Positions 27,305 through 34,928 of a stretch of 51,346 bases of DNA are shown here, piece after piece. Below the pieces are notes generated by a model. It made no database searches and had not been told where the DNA came from. It worked only from the letters and a program-made list of their open reading frames with translations. The stretch comes from Clostridiaceae bacterium (GTDB lineage Bacteria; Bacillota; Clostridia; Tissierellales; Sporanaerobacteraceae). The position numbers and the translations under genes are program-made. The stretch covers positions 1-51,346 of the forward strand of contig JAHXQP010000006.1 in the NCBI GenBank assembly GCA_019391515.1, written 5' to 3'. The stretch's first letter is position 1; each line of letters opens with the position of its first letter.

Positions 27305-27706
27305 ATGTCAAAAAAATTCTATCGTTCTTCTAATGATAAAATCATCGCTGGTGTATGTGGAGGATTAGGTGAATATTTCAATATTGATCCTTCTATCATT
27401 AGAATTTTCTGGCTGCTTTTCTCCATATCAGGAAGCGGCTCAGGTATAATTGCTTATATAGTATGTGCTATTGTAATTCCCGAAAAAGACAGCGATGTTA
27501 TTTATTATGATGAAAATGAAAGTAAAAGTTATAAAAATAGTGCTTTATTTATTGGTATAGTATTGATTTTAATAGGTGCCAGTCTACTAGTAAGAAAAAT
27601 TTGGCCTTGGTTTAGTCTAAGAAGTTTAAAAATAGCTAAATACTGGCCTATACTATTAATAATTGCCGGAATATACATTATATATAATCAAAAAAAGGGA
27701 AATTAA
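27305..27706 (+). CDS. PspC-domain membrane protein
   Basis: 133 residues with an N-terminal PspC domain (YRSSNDKIIAGVCGGLGEYFNIDPSIIRIFWLL), a membrane helix spanning about 30-55, a charged loop and two further hydrophobic segments (about 80-95 and 112-126). PspC proteins take part in envelope-stress responses; no other psp gene is nearby. Start ATG after GGGAGGT. Confidence 0.88.
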   Translation: MSKKFYRSSNDKIIAGVCGGLGEYFNIDPSIIRIFWLLFSISGSGSGIIAYIVCAIVIPEKDSDVIYYDENESKSYKNSALFIGIVLILIGASLLVRKIWPWFSLRSLKIAKYWPILLIIAGIYIIYNQKKGN

Positions 27707-27752
27707 ATAATAAGTCTTGATTTTTTAGTTAAAAAATCAAGACTTATTATTT
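27705..27752. terminator. Bidirectional terminator, 22-bp perfect arms
   Basis: Arms 27705-27726 and 27731-27752 with loop AGTT. The sequence ends in A/T runs on both sides and sits between the convergent PspC and PatB genes. Confidence 0.85.
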
Positions 27753-28924
27753 TATAGATTATTTACGGTATTCTTTATTCTAAACAAACCTTCTTCTAGA
27801 ATGCTTCTTGGACATCCTATATTTAATCTTTGGAATCCACTTCCACCTATTCCAAAGGTAGGACCATGATTCAATCCAATTTTAGCTTTATTTATCATTA
27901 AATCTTTTATTTCTTCATCACTTAATCCCAATTCCCTAAAATCTAACCAAATAAGAAACGTTCCCTCAGGTCTTACCACTTTAATTTTTGGTATATTCTT
28001 TTCTATATAATCCATGAGAAAATTTAAATTTCTTTCTAAATAAATTAAAAGCTCATCTAACCATTTTTCTCCATAATTATAAGCTGCTTCAAGTCCTACA
28101 AGTCCAAATATATTAGTAGTATCTGCTCCCACTAAATTAATAGTTTTTTTATATTCTTTCCTTATTTTCTCATTGGGAATAATTGCCACCGAAGTATGAA
28201 GTCCTGCTATATTAAAAGTTTTACTTGGAGCCATTAAAGTAATAGTATTCATTGCCATATTCTCAGATATAGAGGCTATAGGTATATGCTTATTTCCACT
28301 ATATATAATATCCCCATGTATTTCATCTGAAACTACTAAAATTTCCTTTTCTAAACATACTTTCTCTAATATCTTTAGTTCTTCTTCATCCCAAACCCTT
28401 CCTACTGGATTATGGGGGCTACATAAAAACAGTATCTTTGTATCCTCATCAATATTTTTTTCCAAATCATCAATATCCATAATATACCTTGTACCATTAA
28501 ATTTTAACGGATTATTTAAAATATTTCTTCTGTTTTTCTCTATAACTGTATGGAAAGGTGGATATATGGGAGGCTGAAGAATTATCTTATCACCTTTTTT
28601 AGAAAAGCTTAATACTGCTAAATTAAGTCCTGTAACTACTCCTGGAGTGAACACTATCCATTCTTCATCAATATTCCATCCATGTCGTGTTTCAACCCAA
28701 TTAACTACAGATTTATAAAAAGATTTAGGTATACCTGTATATCCAAAAATTCCATGTCTTGCCCTTTCCTCCATAGCTTTAATAACTTCATTAGGAGATT
28801 TAAAATCCATATCTGCTACCCACATAGGTAAAACGTCTTCATCTCCATATATCTTTTTTAAATAGCTCCACTTTACTGAATGAGTAGACTTTCTATCAAT
28901 TATTTGATCAAAATCATATTTCAT
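27752..28924 (-). CDS. patB: PatB/MalY-type aminotransferase (cystathionine beta-lyase)
   Basis: A 390-residue PLP-dependent class I/II fold protein of the MalY/PatB type. Family sequences: LPMWVADMDFKSP at the N-terminus, LCSPHNPVGRVW (about 166), VSDEIHGDI with the PLP-contacting Asp, and MAPSKTFNIAGLHTS with the PLP lysine near 235. It likely performs beta-elimination on cystathionine or cysteine S-conjugates. Single gene, ending in a long hairpin. The divergent intergenic region upstream is rich in inverted repeats. Confidence 0.92.
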   Translation of the reverse strand: MKYDFDQIIDRKSTHSVKWSYLKKIYGDEDVLPMWVADMDFKSPNEVIKAMEERARHGIFGYTGIPKSFYKSVVNWVETRHGWNIDEEWIVFTPGVVTGLNLAVLSFSKKGDKIILQPPIYPPFHTVIEKNRRNILNNPLKFNGTRYIMDIDDLEKNIDEDTKILFLCSPHNPVGRVWDEEELKILEKVCLEKEILVVSDEIHGDIIYSGNKHIPIASISENMAMNTITLMAPSKTFNIAGLHTSVAIIPNEKIRKEYKKTINLVGADTTNIFGLVGLEAAYNYGEKWLDELLIYLERNLNFLMDYIEKNIPKIKVVRPEGTFLIWLDFRELGLSDEEIKDLMINKAKIGLNHGPTFGIGGSGFQRLNIGCPRSILEEGLFRIKNTVNNL

Positions 28925-28956
28925 ACATCTCTCCCCTTTATCCTAAGTACATAGTG

Positions 28957-29045
28957 TCTAAAGCATATATTCTATATATCTTTATAAAGTCCTTCTAATA
29001 CTTAATGCTTTAGATGTCAAAAACTTATTTAAATAAGTTTTTGGC
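28957..29045. repeat. Inverted repeats in the patB/prenyltransferase divergent region
   Basis: Two nested structures between divergent genes. One is a 10-bp perfect inverted repeat TCTAAAGCAT (28957-28966) and ATGCTTTAGA (29005-29014). The other is a 24-bp perfect palindrome, 29019-29042 (core AACTTATTTAAATAAGTT), extended by further pairs to 29016-29045. Neither follows a gene, so they are not obvious terminators. They could be an operator or part of a short untranslated RNA. Confidence 0.55.
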
Positions 29046-29111
29046 CATTTTTAAGGATTTTTTGAAACATATTGGAAATAATACTATAAAAAGATATAAG
29101 GAGTGGTTATT

Positions 29112-29756
29112 TTGAGAATTCCTAAACATATAGGTATTATTCCAGATGGTAATAGAAGATGGGCTGTAGAAAATGGGCTTACTAAAGAAAAAGGATATGA
29201 AAAAGGTCTAAATCCTGGACTTGAACTTTTTAAACTCTGTGAAAAAGAAGGTATTAAAGAAATTACTTATTATGGGTTTACTGTAGATAATACTAAAAGA
29301 CCAAAATTTCAAAGACTAGCTTTTAGCCAAGCTTGTGTAAATGCTGTTAAAATGCTTTCTAAAGAAAATGCCTCCCTTTTAGTTGTTGGCAATACTAAGT
29401 CTCCCATGTTTCCAAAAGAGCTTCTTCCCTATGCTATAAGACGTCAAACTTTTGGAAATGGAGGTATCAAGGTAAACTTTTTAGTTAATTATGGTTGGCA
29501 ATGGGATCTAAAAAATCACTTTTTAGATGAAAATAAAAAACAAGATCCCTTAAGTTTAGTTTTTTCAAGAGATATTTCTAGAATAGATTTAATAATTAGA
29601 TGGGGTGGTAGAAGAAGACTTAGTGGCTTCTTACCTTTACAATCTGTTTACTCAGATTTTTATGTAATTAATGATTATTGGCCAGATTTTAGAGAAGAAC
29701 ATTTCTATGATGCTTTAAGTTGGTATAATAAGCAAGACATTACATTAGGGGGATAA
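29112..29756 (+). CDS. Divergent isoprenyl diphosphate synthase (UppS-family paralogue)
   Basis: About 214 residues with the cis-prenyltransferase fold signatures: GIIPDGNRRWA near the N-terminus carrying the catalytic Asp, ITYYGFTVDNTKRP in place of the usual LTLYAFSTENW, IDLIIRWGGRRRLSGFLPLQSVYSDFYV and W(P)DF near the C-terminus. Canonical UppS enzymes are about 240-260 residues and have HIMDGN and GH in the first motif; here these are IIPDGN and GY. It is outside any uppS-cdsA cluster, so it is probably a paralogue of unknown product chain length. I start it at TTG 29112, eight bases after AAGGAG. Confidence 0.82.
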   Translation: MRIPKHIGIIPDGNRRWAVENGLTKEKGYEKGLNPGLELFKLCEKEGIKEITYYGFTVDNTKRPKFQRLAFSQACVNAVKMLSKENASLLVVGNTKSPMFPKELLPYAIRRQTFGNGGIKVNFLVNYGWQWDLKNHFLDENKKQDPLSLVFSRDISRIDLIIRWGGRRRLSGFLPLQSVYSDFYVINDYWPDFREEHFYDALSWYNKQDITLGG

Positions 29757-29762
29757 CCCCCT
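29747..29762 (+). terminator. Terminator after the prenyltransferase gene
   Basis: AGGGGG-ATAA-CCCCCT stem-loop overlapping the stop codon, followed by TTATTATT. Confidence 0.8.
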
Positions 29763-29824
29763 TTATTATTGCCTTAATTGAAATAAAATGTTAAAATTAG
29801 TTGATAAACTAAGGGAGGGATATG

Positions 29825-30496
29825 ATGAAAGAATATGGCGTTTTTGATGTTTTAGGCCCTATAATGATAGGTCCTTCCAGTTCCCATACTGCCGGTGCTG
29901 CTCGCTTAGGTAAAATCGCAAAGCAAATCGTTGGAGAAGACTTTGTTAAAGCAACCTTTCTACTCCATGGTTCTTTTGCAAAAACTTATAAAGGTCATGG
30001 TACAGATAAAGCTTTAGTCGCTGGAATATTAGGAATGGATCCTTCTGATGAAAGAATTAAATACTCGCTAGAAATTGCTGAAAAAAAAGGTATTGTAATT
30101 CAATTTCATGAAACAGATTTAGGATATGAACATCCTAATAGTGTGAAAATAATATTTGAAAATAAAGAAGGAGATACATTTTATATAATAGGTTCTTCTA
30201 TAGGTGGAGGAAGTATTTTAATCACAGATATTGATGGAACTAAAGTTGAATTTACAGGTAATCTACCAACTTTGATACTAAAATATGATGATAGAAAAGG
30301 AAGTGTTAGTAGGATAAGTACTATACTCTCTTCTAATAGTATAAATATTGCTACAATGAAAGTTTCAAGGGAAGGTAAAACCGCTACAATGGTTCTTGAA
30401 GCTGATAGTAAAATAAATGAAACTGTTCTTAAAGAAATTTCAAATATTGAACATATCTTCTATATTAAGGCTGTAAATCCTATAGATAAGAGGTGA
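29825..30496 (+). CDS. sdaAB: L-serine dehydratase, beta subunit
   Basis: About 223 residues of the iron-sulfur serine dehydratase small subunit: DVLGPIMIGPSSSHTAGAARLG at the N-terminus binds the substrate carboxylate, HGSFAKTYKGHGTDKALVAG follows, and a C-terminal ACT domain (about 145-220, starting near LILKYDDRKGSVSRIS) completes it. With the alpha subunit it deaminates L-serine to pyruvate. There are two ATG codons in tandem; the second (29825) lies six bases after GGAGG and is preferred over 29822. A possible promoter is TTGAAA followed 17 bp later by TTGATA. Confidence 0.94.
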   Translation: MKEYGVFDVLGPIMIGPSSSHTAGAARLGKIAKQIVGEDFVKATFLLHGSFAKTYKGHGTDKALVAGILGMDPSDERIKYSLEIAEKKGIVIQFHETDLGYEHPNSVKIIFENKEGDTFYIIGSSIGGGSILITDIDGTKVEFTGNLPTLILKYDDRKGSVSRISTILSSNSINIATMKVSREGKTATMVLEADSKINETVLKEISNIEHIFYIKAVNPIDKR

Positions 30497-30501
30497 TTAT
30501 T

Positions 30502-31368
30502 TTGTTTAATAATGGTGAAGAACTATTAACAATATGCAACAAGAAAAATAAAAAAATTTACGAAGTAGTTCTCCAAAAAGAGATGGATCAAACTGGAAAA
30601 CCTATAGAAGAAATAAGAAATTTGATGAAGGAAAATTTAAATGTAATGATAGAATCTTCTACTCATGCCCTTGATAAAAATATCATTTCAGTAAGTGGAT
30701 TGATTGGAGGACAAGCAAATAAAGTAAAAAAATATATTGAAAATAATAAAACTTTATGTGGAGATTTAATAAATATTGCAATGGCAAGAGCTTTGTCCAC
30801 TTCAGAAGTAAACGCTTCTATGGGAAAAATAGTAGCAGCACCTACAGCTGGAGCTTCTGGTATTTTACCTAGTGCAATAATTACAACAGCAGAAAAATTT
30901 GATTTAAGTAAAGAAGAAATGATAAATAGTTTATTTACAGCTGCTGGAATTGGAGAAATAGTAGCAAAAAATGCAACTATTTCTGGGGCTTATGGAGGTT
31001 GCCAAGCTGAATGTGGGGTGGCAGCTGCTATGGCTGCAGCAGCTATTGTAGAAATGCTAGGTGGAAGTCCTGAGGCCTGTCTTCATGCTGCAAGTATTTC
31101 AATAGTAAATATCCTAGGTCTTGTATGTGATCCCATAGCAGGTTTAGTGGAATTTCCATGTGCATTCAGAAATGCTTCTGGCGTAGTTAATGCTTTAACT
31201 TCTGCAGATTTAGCCCTAGCTGGAATAGAAAGTTTAATTCCTTTTGATGAGGTAGTTGAAGCTATGTATAAAGTAGGAAAATCATTACCTGATTCTTTAA
31301 AAGAAACAGCATTAGGAGGACTAGCCGTTACACAAACAGGAAAAGATTTGAAAAATAAAGTCTTATAA
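30502..31368 (+). CDS. sdaAA: L-serine dehydratase, alpha subunit
   Basis: About 288 residues of the iron-sulfur catalytic subunit. APTAGASGILPSAI and GAYGGCQAECGVAAAMAAA are the family cores; the Cys in GGCQAEC and CDPIAG are candidates for the [4Fe-4S] ligands. I start it at TTG 30502, eight bases after GAGG; that ribosome-binding site sits over the sdaAB stop codon, so the two subunits are coupled. Serine to pyruvate is a main energy route in amino-acid-fermenting clostridia. Confidence 0.94.
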   Translation: MFNNGEELLTICNKKNKKIYEVVLQKEMDQTGKPIEEIRNLMKENLNVMIESSTHALDKNIISVSGLIGGQANKVKKYIENNKTLCGDLINIAMARALSTSEVNASMGKIVAAPTAGASGILPSAIITTAEKFDLSKEEMINSLFTAAGIGEIVAKNATISGAYGGCQAECGVAAAMAAAAIVEMLGGSPEACLHAASISIVNILGLVCDPIAGLVEFPCAFRNASGVVNALTSADLALAGIESLIPFDEVVEAMYKVGKSLPDSLKETALGGLAVTQTGKDLKNKVL

Positions 31369-31406
31369 TAAATAAAACTCTCCGAAATCGGAGAGTTTTA
31401 TTTATT
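31367..31406. terminator. Bidirectional terminator between sdaAA and nfnB
   Basis: Nineteen-base arms (31367-31385 with 31388-31406; core ACTCTCCGA/TCGGAGAGT) including the sdaAA and nfnB ends, T-rich on both exits. Confidence 0.85.
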
Positions 31407-32793
31407 TATTATATTTTTCTTTTATATATTTATCTATAGATACTGCTGCTTTTTTACCTGCTCCCATAGCAAGTATAACTGTTGCAGCACCAGTTACTGC
31501 ATCTCCACCAGCAAATACACCTTCTCTAGAAGTTTGTCCATTCTCATCTGCTACTATACATCTTCTTCTATCTATTTCAAGGCCTTCTGTAGTTGATGGT
31601 ATAAGTGGATTTGGTGATGTTCCAAGAGACATAATAACAGTGTCTACCTCAAATTCAAACTCAGTACCTTCAATAGGTTCTGGTCTTCTTCTTCCTGATT
31701 CATCTGGTTCTCCAAGCTCCATTCTTATACATCTAATGCCCTTTACCCAACCCTTTTCATCTGCAAGTATTTCTATAGGATTGGTTAGAAGTTCAAAGTT
31801 TATGCCTTCTTCTTTAGCATGATGAACTTCTTCCACTCTTGCTGGTAACTCTTCTTCAGACCTTCTATAAACTATCCAAACTTCAGCTCCTAGTCTTTTA
31901 GCAGTTCTAGCAGCATCCATTGCAACATTACCCCCACCTACTACTGCAACTTTGTCTCCCACTTTTATAGGTGTATCATAATTTTTTCTAAAAGCTTTCA
32001 TAAGGTTATTCCTTGTTAAAAATTCATTTGCTGAAAACACTCCGTTAAGATTTTCTCCAGGTATTCCCATGAATTTAGGCAAACCAGCACCTGAACCTAT
32101 AAATACTGCATCAAAACCTTCTTTTCCCATAAGATCTGCTATAGTTACAGTTCTACCTACTACTACATTAGTTTCTATTTTCACCCCAAGCTTCTGCAAG
32201 TTTTCTATTTCTTTTTTAACAACTTTTTCTTTTGGTAGTCTAAATTCAGGTATTCCATATACCAGAACTCCACCTGCTTCGTGAAGAGATTCAAATATAG
32301 TTACATCATAGCCTTCTTTAACCAAATCTCCTGCACAGGTAACCCCAGCTGGTCCTGAACCTATGACTGCTACTTTATGTCCATTCTTTTCTTTAACTTC
32401 TCCTACTTGTATATTATGTTCTCTTGCCCAATCTGCAGCGAATCTTTCTAATTTTCCAATAGATACTGGGTCCCCTTTATGACCAAGAACACAAGTCTTT
32501 TCACATTGTTCTTCTTGAGGACAAACTCTTCCACAAACTGCAGGAAGAGCACTATACTTAGCAAGAATTTGAGCTGCTTCTGCAAAATTGCCTTCTGCTA
32601 TTTCTTTAATAAACGCTGGTATATCTATAGATACAGGACAATTTCCTCTACAAGCAGGTTTCTTACAGTTTAAACAACGCTTTGCCTCTGCTATAGCCTC
32701 TTCTTCTGTATATCCAAGACATACTTCATCAAAATTTTTTATCCTTTCCTCAGGATCTTGTACTGAAATTGGCACCCTTTTAAATCTATCCAT
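31402..32793 (-). CDS. nfnB: NfnB-like GltD-family flavoprotein (bifurcating transhydrogenase large subunit)
   Basis: A 463-residue protein related to glutamate synthase small subunit. N-terminal cysteine motifs for two [4Fe-4S] clusters (CLNCKKPACRGNCP, about 41-54; CGRVCPQEEQCEKTC, about 88-102), an FAD-binding VIGSGPAGVTCAGDL (about 145), an NADP-binding VVGGGNVAMDAARTAKRLGA (about 285) and the closing GDAVTGAATVILAMGAG. Encoded with NfnA, it should form the NADH-dependent reduced ferredoxin:NADP oxidoreductase (NfnAB), which couples electron bifurcation to NADPH supply. The start overlaps the nfnA stop as TAATG. Without the NfnA partner it would be called a glutamate synthase subunit. Confidence 0.93.
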   Translation of the reverse strand: MDRFKRVPISVQDPEERIKNFDEVCLGYTEEEAIAEAKRCLNCKKPACRGNCPVSIDIPAFIKEIAEGNFAEAAQILAKYSALPAVCGRVCPQEEQCEKTCVLGHKGDPVSIGKLERFAADWAREHNIQVGEVKEKNGHKVAVIGSGPAGVTCAGDLVKEGYDVTIFESLHEAGGVLVYGIPEFRLPKEKVVKKEIENLQKLGVKIETNVVVGRTVTIADLMGKEGFDAVFIGSGAGLPKFMGIPGENLNGVFSANEFLTRNNLMKAFRKNYDTPIKVGDKVAVVGGGNVAMDAARTAKRLGAEVWIVYRRSEEELPARVEEVHHAKEEGINFELLTNPIEILADEKGWVKGIRCIRMELGEPDESGRRRPEPIEGTEFEFEVDTVIMSLGTSPNPLIPSTTEGLEIDRRRCIVADENGQTSREGVFAGGDAVTGAATVILAMGAGKKAAVSIDKYIKEKYNK

Positions 32794-33668
32794 TATTTAG
32801 CACCTCCTTCAGTTTGTTTGCATCTACATTCATATTGTTCATCTTTTTCACATTCTTCATTTTTATATTGAGATTGTCTTTTCAAAGCTTCATCAAAATC
32901 TACAAGATGACCATCAAATTCTGGACCATCTACACAAGCAAATTTAGTTTCATTTCCAACTGTAACTCTACAAGCACCACACATGCCTGTACCATCTACC
33001 ATTATAGGATTAAGACTAACAACCGTATCTATACCTAGTTCATCTGTAAGCTTACATACAAATTTCATCATTATCATTGGTCCAATTGCTATTACTTTAT
33101 CGTAATGTTTTCCTTGGTTTTTTACAAGTTCTTCAATTAAACCAGTTACCATACCATTAAATCCATAGCTTCCATCATCAGTTGCTACATAAAGATTTCC
33201 TGCTACACTTTTAATTTTATCTTCTAAAATTATCATTTCTTTATTTTTGGCTCCAACTATTACATCAACATCAATACCATTTTCATAGAACCATCTTACC
33301 TGTGGATAGATAGGAGCTGCTCCAACTCCTCCAGCTACAAATAAATATTTTTCTTTCTTCAATTTCTCAATATCTTCATTTACATATTCAGATGGTTGTC
33401 CAAGAGGACCTACAAAATCTTTAAAATACTCTCCCTCATTGTATCTAGCCATTTTTTTAGTAGAACAACCCATAGATTGAACTACTATAGTAACTGTTCC
33501 TTTTTCCTTATCATAATCGCATATAGTTAGAGGAACCCTTTCTCCCTCCTCATTAGCTATGACAATAACAAATTGTCCTGGCTTAGCTGACTCGGCTACC
33601 CTTGGAGCTAAAATATCCATGGAAAAGATATTTGGTGCTAAACTTTTCTTTTCTACAATTTTGAACAA
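32793..33668 (-). CDS. nfnA: NfnA-like ferredoxin-NAD(P) reductase subunit
   Basis: 291 residues with an FAD-binding reductase fold (VPLTICDYD near 50; NAD-binding FVAGGVGAAPIYPQ near 105) and a [2Fe-2S] site formed by DGTGMCGACRVTV and FACVDGPEFDGH. This is the small subunit partner of NfnB. Start TTG, eight bases after GGAGG. The C-terminus carries an unusual Cys-rich tail (NEECEKDEQYECRCKQ) after the conserved region. A 12-bp AT-rich hairpin (33753-33777) lies in the upstream region; no clear promoter can be assigned. Confidence 0.92.
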   Translation of the reverse strand: MFKIVEKKSLAPNIFSMDILAPRVAESAKPGQFVIVIANEEGERVPLTICDYDKEKGTVTIVVQSMGCSTKKMARYNEGEYFKDFVGPLGQPSEYVNEDIEKLKKEKYLFVAGGVGAAPIYPQVRWFYENGIDVDVIVGAKNKEMIILEDKIKSVAGNLYVATDDGSYGFNGMVTGLIEELVKNQGKHYDKVIAIGPMIMMKFVCKLTDELGIDTVVSLNPIMVDGTGMCGACRVTVGNETKFACVDGPEFDGHLVDFDEALKRQSQYKNEECEKDEQYECRCKQTEGGAK

Positions 33669-33799
33669 TTACAACTCCTCCCTCAATTGACAATATAATT
33701 CTAATCATACATTACTAATACTACTTATTATGCATTGATAATATTACTCAAAATATCTTATTTTAAAAATAAGATATAGAATCATATTGTCCTAATATT

Positions 33800-34075
33800 T
33801 AATTTAAACTAGATAAATAAGTTTAGATAAGACTGAAACTCCCATGGCTAAACCGATGGGGCTCTCAGGTACTATATAGATTTCTTCAATACTCTGACTG
33901 TGTCTATCATGATTACAACATATTGAAACTATCTATTTTCCCTAAGACTTTTACTAACTATGCATGTTCCAATGAATGACATTAATGTTAGTATAAGGCT
34001 CATTTCAAAACCTATCTTAGGCTACCAGTCCTACACCTAAAAAGTAATGGACTTTCCGCCTTTTTTTGTAAACTT
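33800..34075 (-). mobile_element. Decayed IS200/IS605-type element end (tentative)
   Basis: Gene-free. On the minus strand is a hairpin CCCATCGGTTTAGCCATGGG (33860-33841) followed by AGTTTCAG, the pattern seen at the right ends of IS200/IS605-family elements and in TnpB-associated RNAs. Just upstream, one minus-strand frame reads C-C-N-H-D-R-H, similar to the cysteine and HDRD block at the end of TnpB, but interrupted by many stops. No intact transposase gene is present. I read it as an old remnant. This is pattern recognition, and a chance hairpin remains possible. Confidence 0.4.
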
Positions 34076-34201
34076 GTCCCTATATTTAATTTTTAATAGA
34101 AAACTTTTTATTATTAATATTTTTTATATACTACTAAATTTACAACAGGAAAACCTTTTTCTATATAATGCAAATTTACCTTTCTATGATAATTTTATCA
34201 C

Positions 34202-34238
34202 AATATATTTAATAATTCAATGAATTATTAAATATATT
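34202..34238. repeat. AT-rich 18-bp inverted repeat
   Basis: Perfect 18-base arms (34202-34219 and 34221-34238) around a single base, core AATTCA-A-TGAATT. It lies 30 bp downstream of xpt, so it may be the xpt terminator, although no T run follows. It resembles another AT-rich palindrome at 48852-48885. Confidence 0.6.
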
Positions 34239-34267
34239 CATTATTGAAACATTATATCTCTTATGAT

Positions 34268-34837
34268 TTATCTGAATTTTATTTCTCCATTTTCTAAACT
34301 GTCTATTATTACTAATGAATCCACTCTAATTTTATTGTTTCTTAAATTATCTCCTCCTTTTTGAAATCCCTTCTCTATAACTATTCCTGCCCCTACAAGG
34401 GTAGCTTCTGCTTGTTCTACTATATCCTTTAAACCTAATAGTGCCCTTCCATTAGCTAAGAAATCATCTATTAAAAGGATTCTATCTTCCTTATCTAAAT
34501 ATCTCTTTGCTACCCTTATTTTATAATTTTTTTCTTTTGTATAGGAGTATACATTGCTTTCATAAGTTTCCTTATCTAAATTCTTTGACTCTGTTTTTCT
34601 AGCAAAGAGTACAGGAACATTAAAGTATTGGGCAGCTATTGCACCAATTGCTATTCCTGAAGTTTCTATAGTTAATATTTTAGTTATATTTTCATCTTTA
34701 AATCTTCTTTTAAATTCTTTTCCAATTTCATTTAATAGTTCAATATCTAATTGGTGATTTAAAAAACTATCTACTTTTAATATATTTCCTTCTTCTATTC
34801 TTCCTTTTTTTAGTATCTTCTCCTTTAGTATTTTCAT
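34268..34837 (-). CDS. xpt: Xanthine phosphoribosyltransferase
   Basis: A 189-residue purine phosphoribosyltransferase of the Xpt type. The PRPP-binding signature [16 protein letters not shown] (about 122-137) and the N-terminal MKILKEKI are characteristic. It converts xanthine (and weakly guanine) to the nucleotide for salvage. Start ATG after GAGGAGG. In many Firmicutes this gene has a guanine riboswitch; the short upstream region here, bounded by the terminator of the preceding gene, has none that I can see. Confidence 0.93.
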   Translation of the reverse strand: MKILKEKILKKGRIEEGNILKVDSFLNHQLDIELLNEIGKEFKRRFKDENITKILTIETSGIAIGAIAAQYFNVPVLFARKTESKNLDKETYESNVYSYTKEKNYKIRVAKRYLDKEDRILLIDDFLANGRALLGLKDIVEQAEATLVGAGIVIEKGFQKGGDNLRNNKIRVDSLVIIDSLENGEIKFR

Positions 34838-34896
34838 TTCTCTATTTCCTCCTCGATTATTACTCCATTTAATAAAATATTATATCAATTATATAT

Positions 34897-34928
34897 AAAA
34901 AAGATAGAGCCTACACGTATGACTCTAC
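34897..34928 (-). terminator. Terminator after the glucan synthase gene
   Basis: Stem TAGAG/CTCTA (34905-34909 with 34923-34927), extended by further pairs, with a T6 run on the minus strand. It separates the glucan synthase gene from xpt. Confidence 0.7.

Noticed and set aside
33930-34010. Short hydrophobic minus-strand frame (about 24 residues) as a type I toxin
   Set aside because: No ribosome-binding site and it lies inside the apparent transposon remnant; nothing supports an antitoxin RNA.
34838-34896. Purine riboswitch before xpt
   Set aside because: The interval is too short and lacks the aptamer core by eye.
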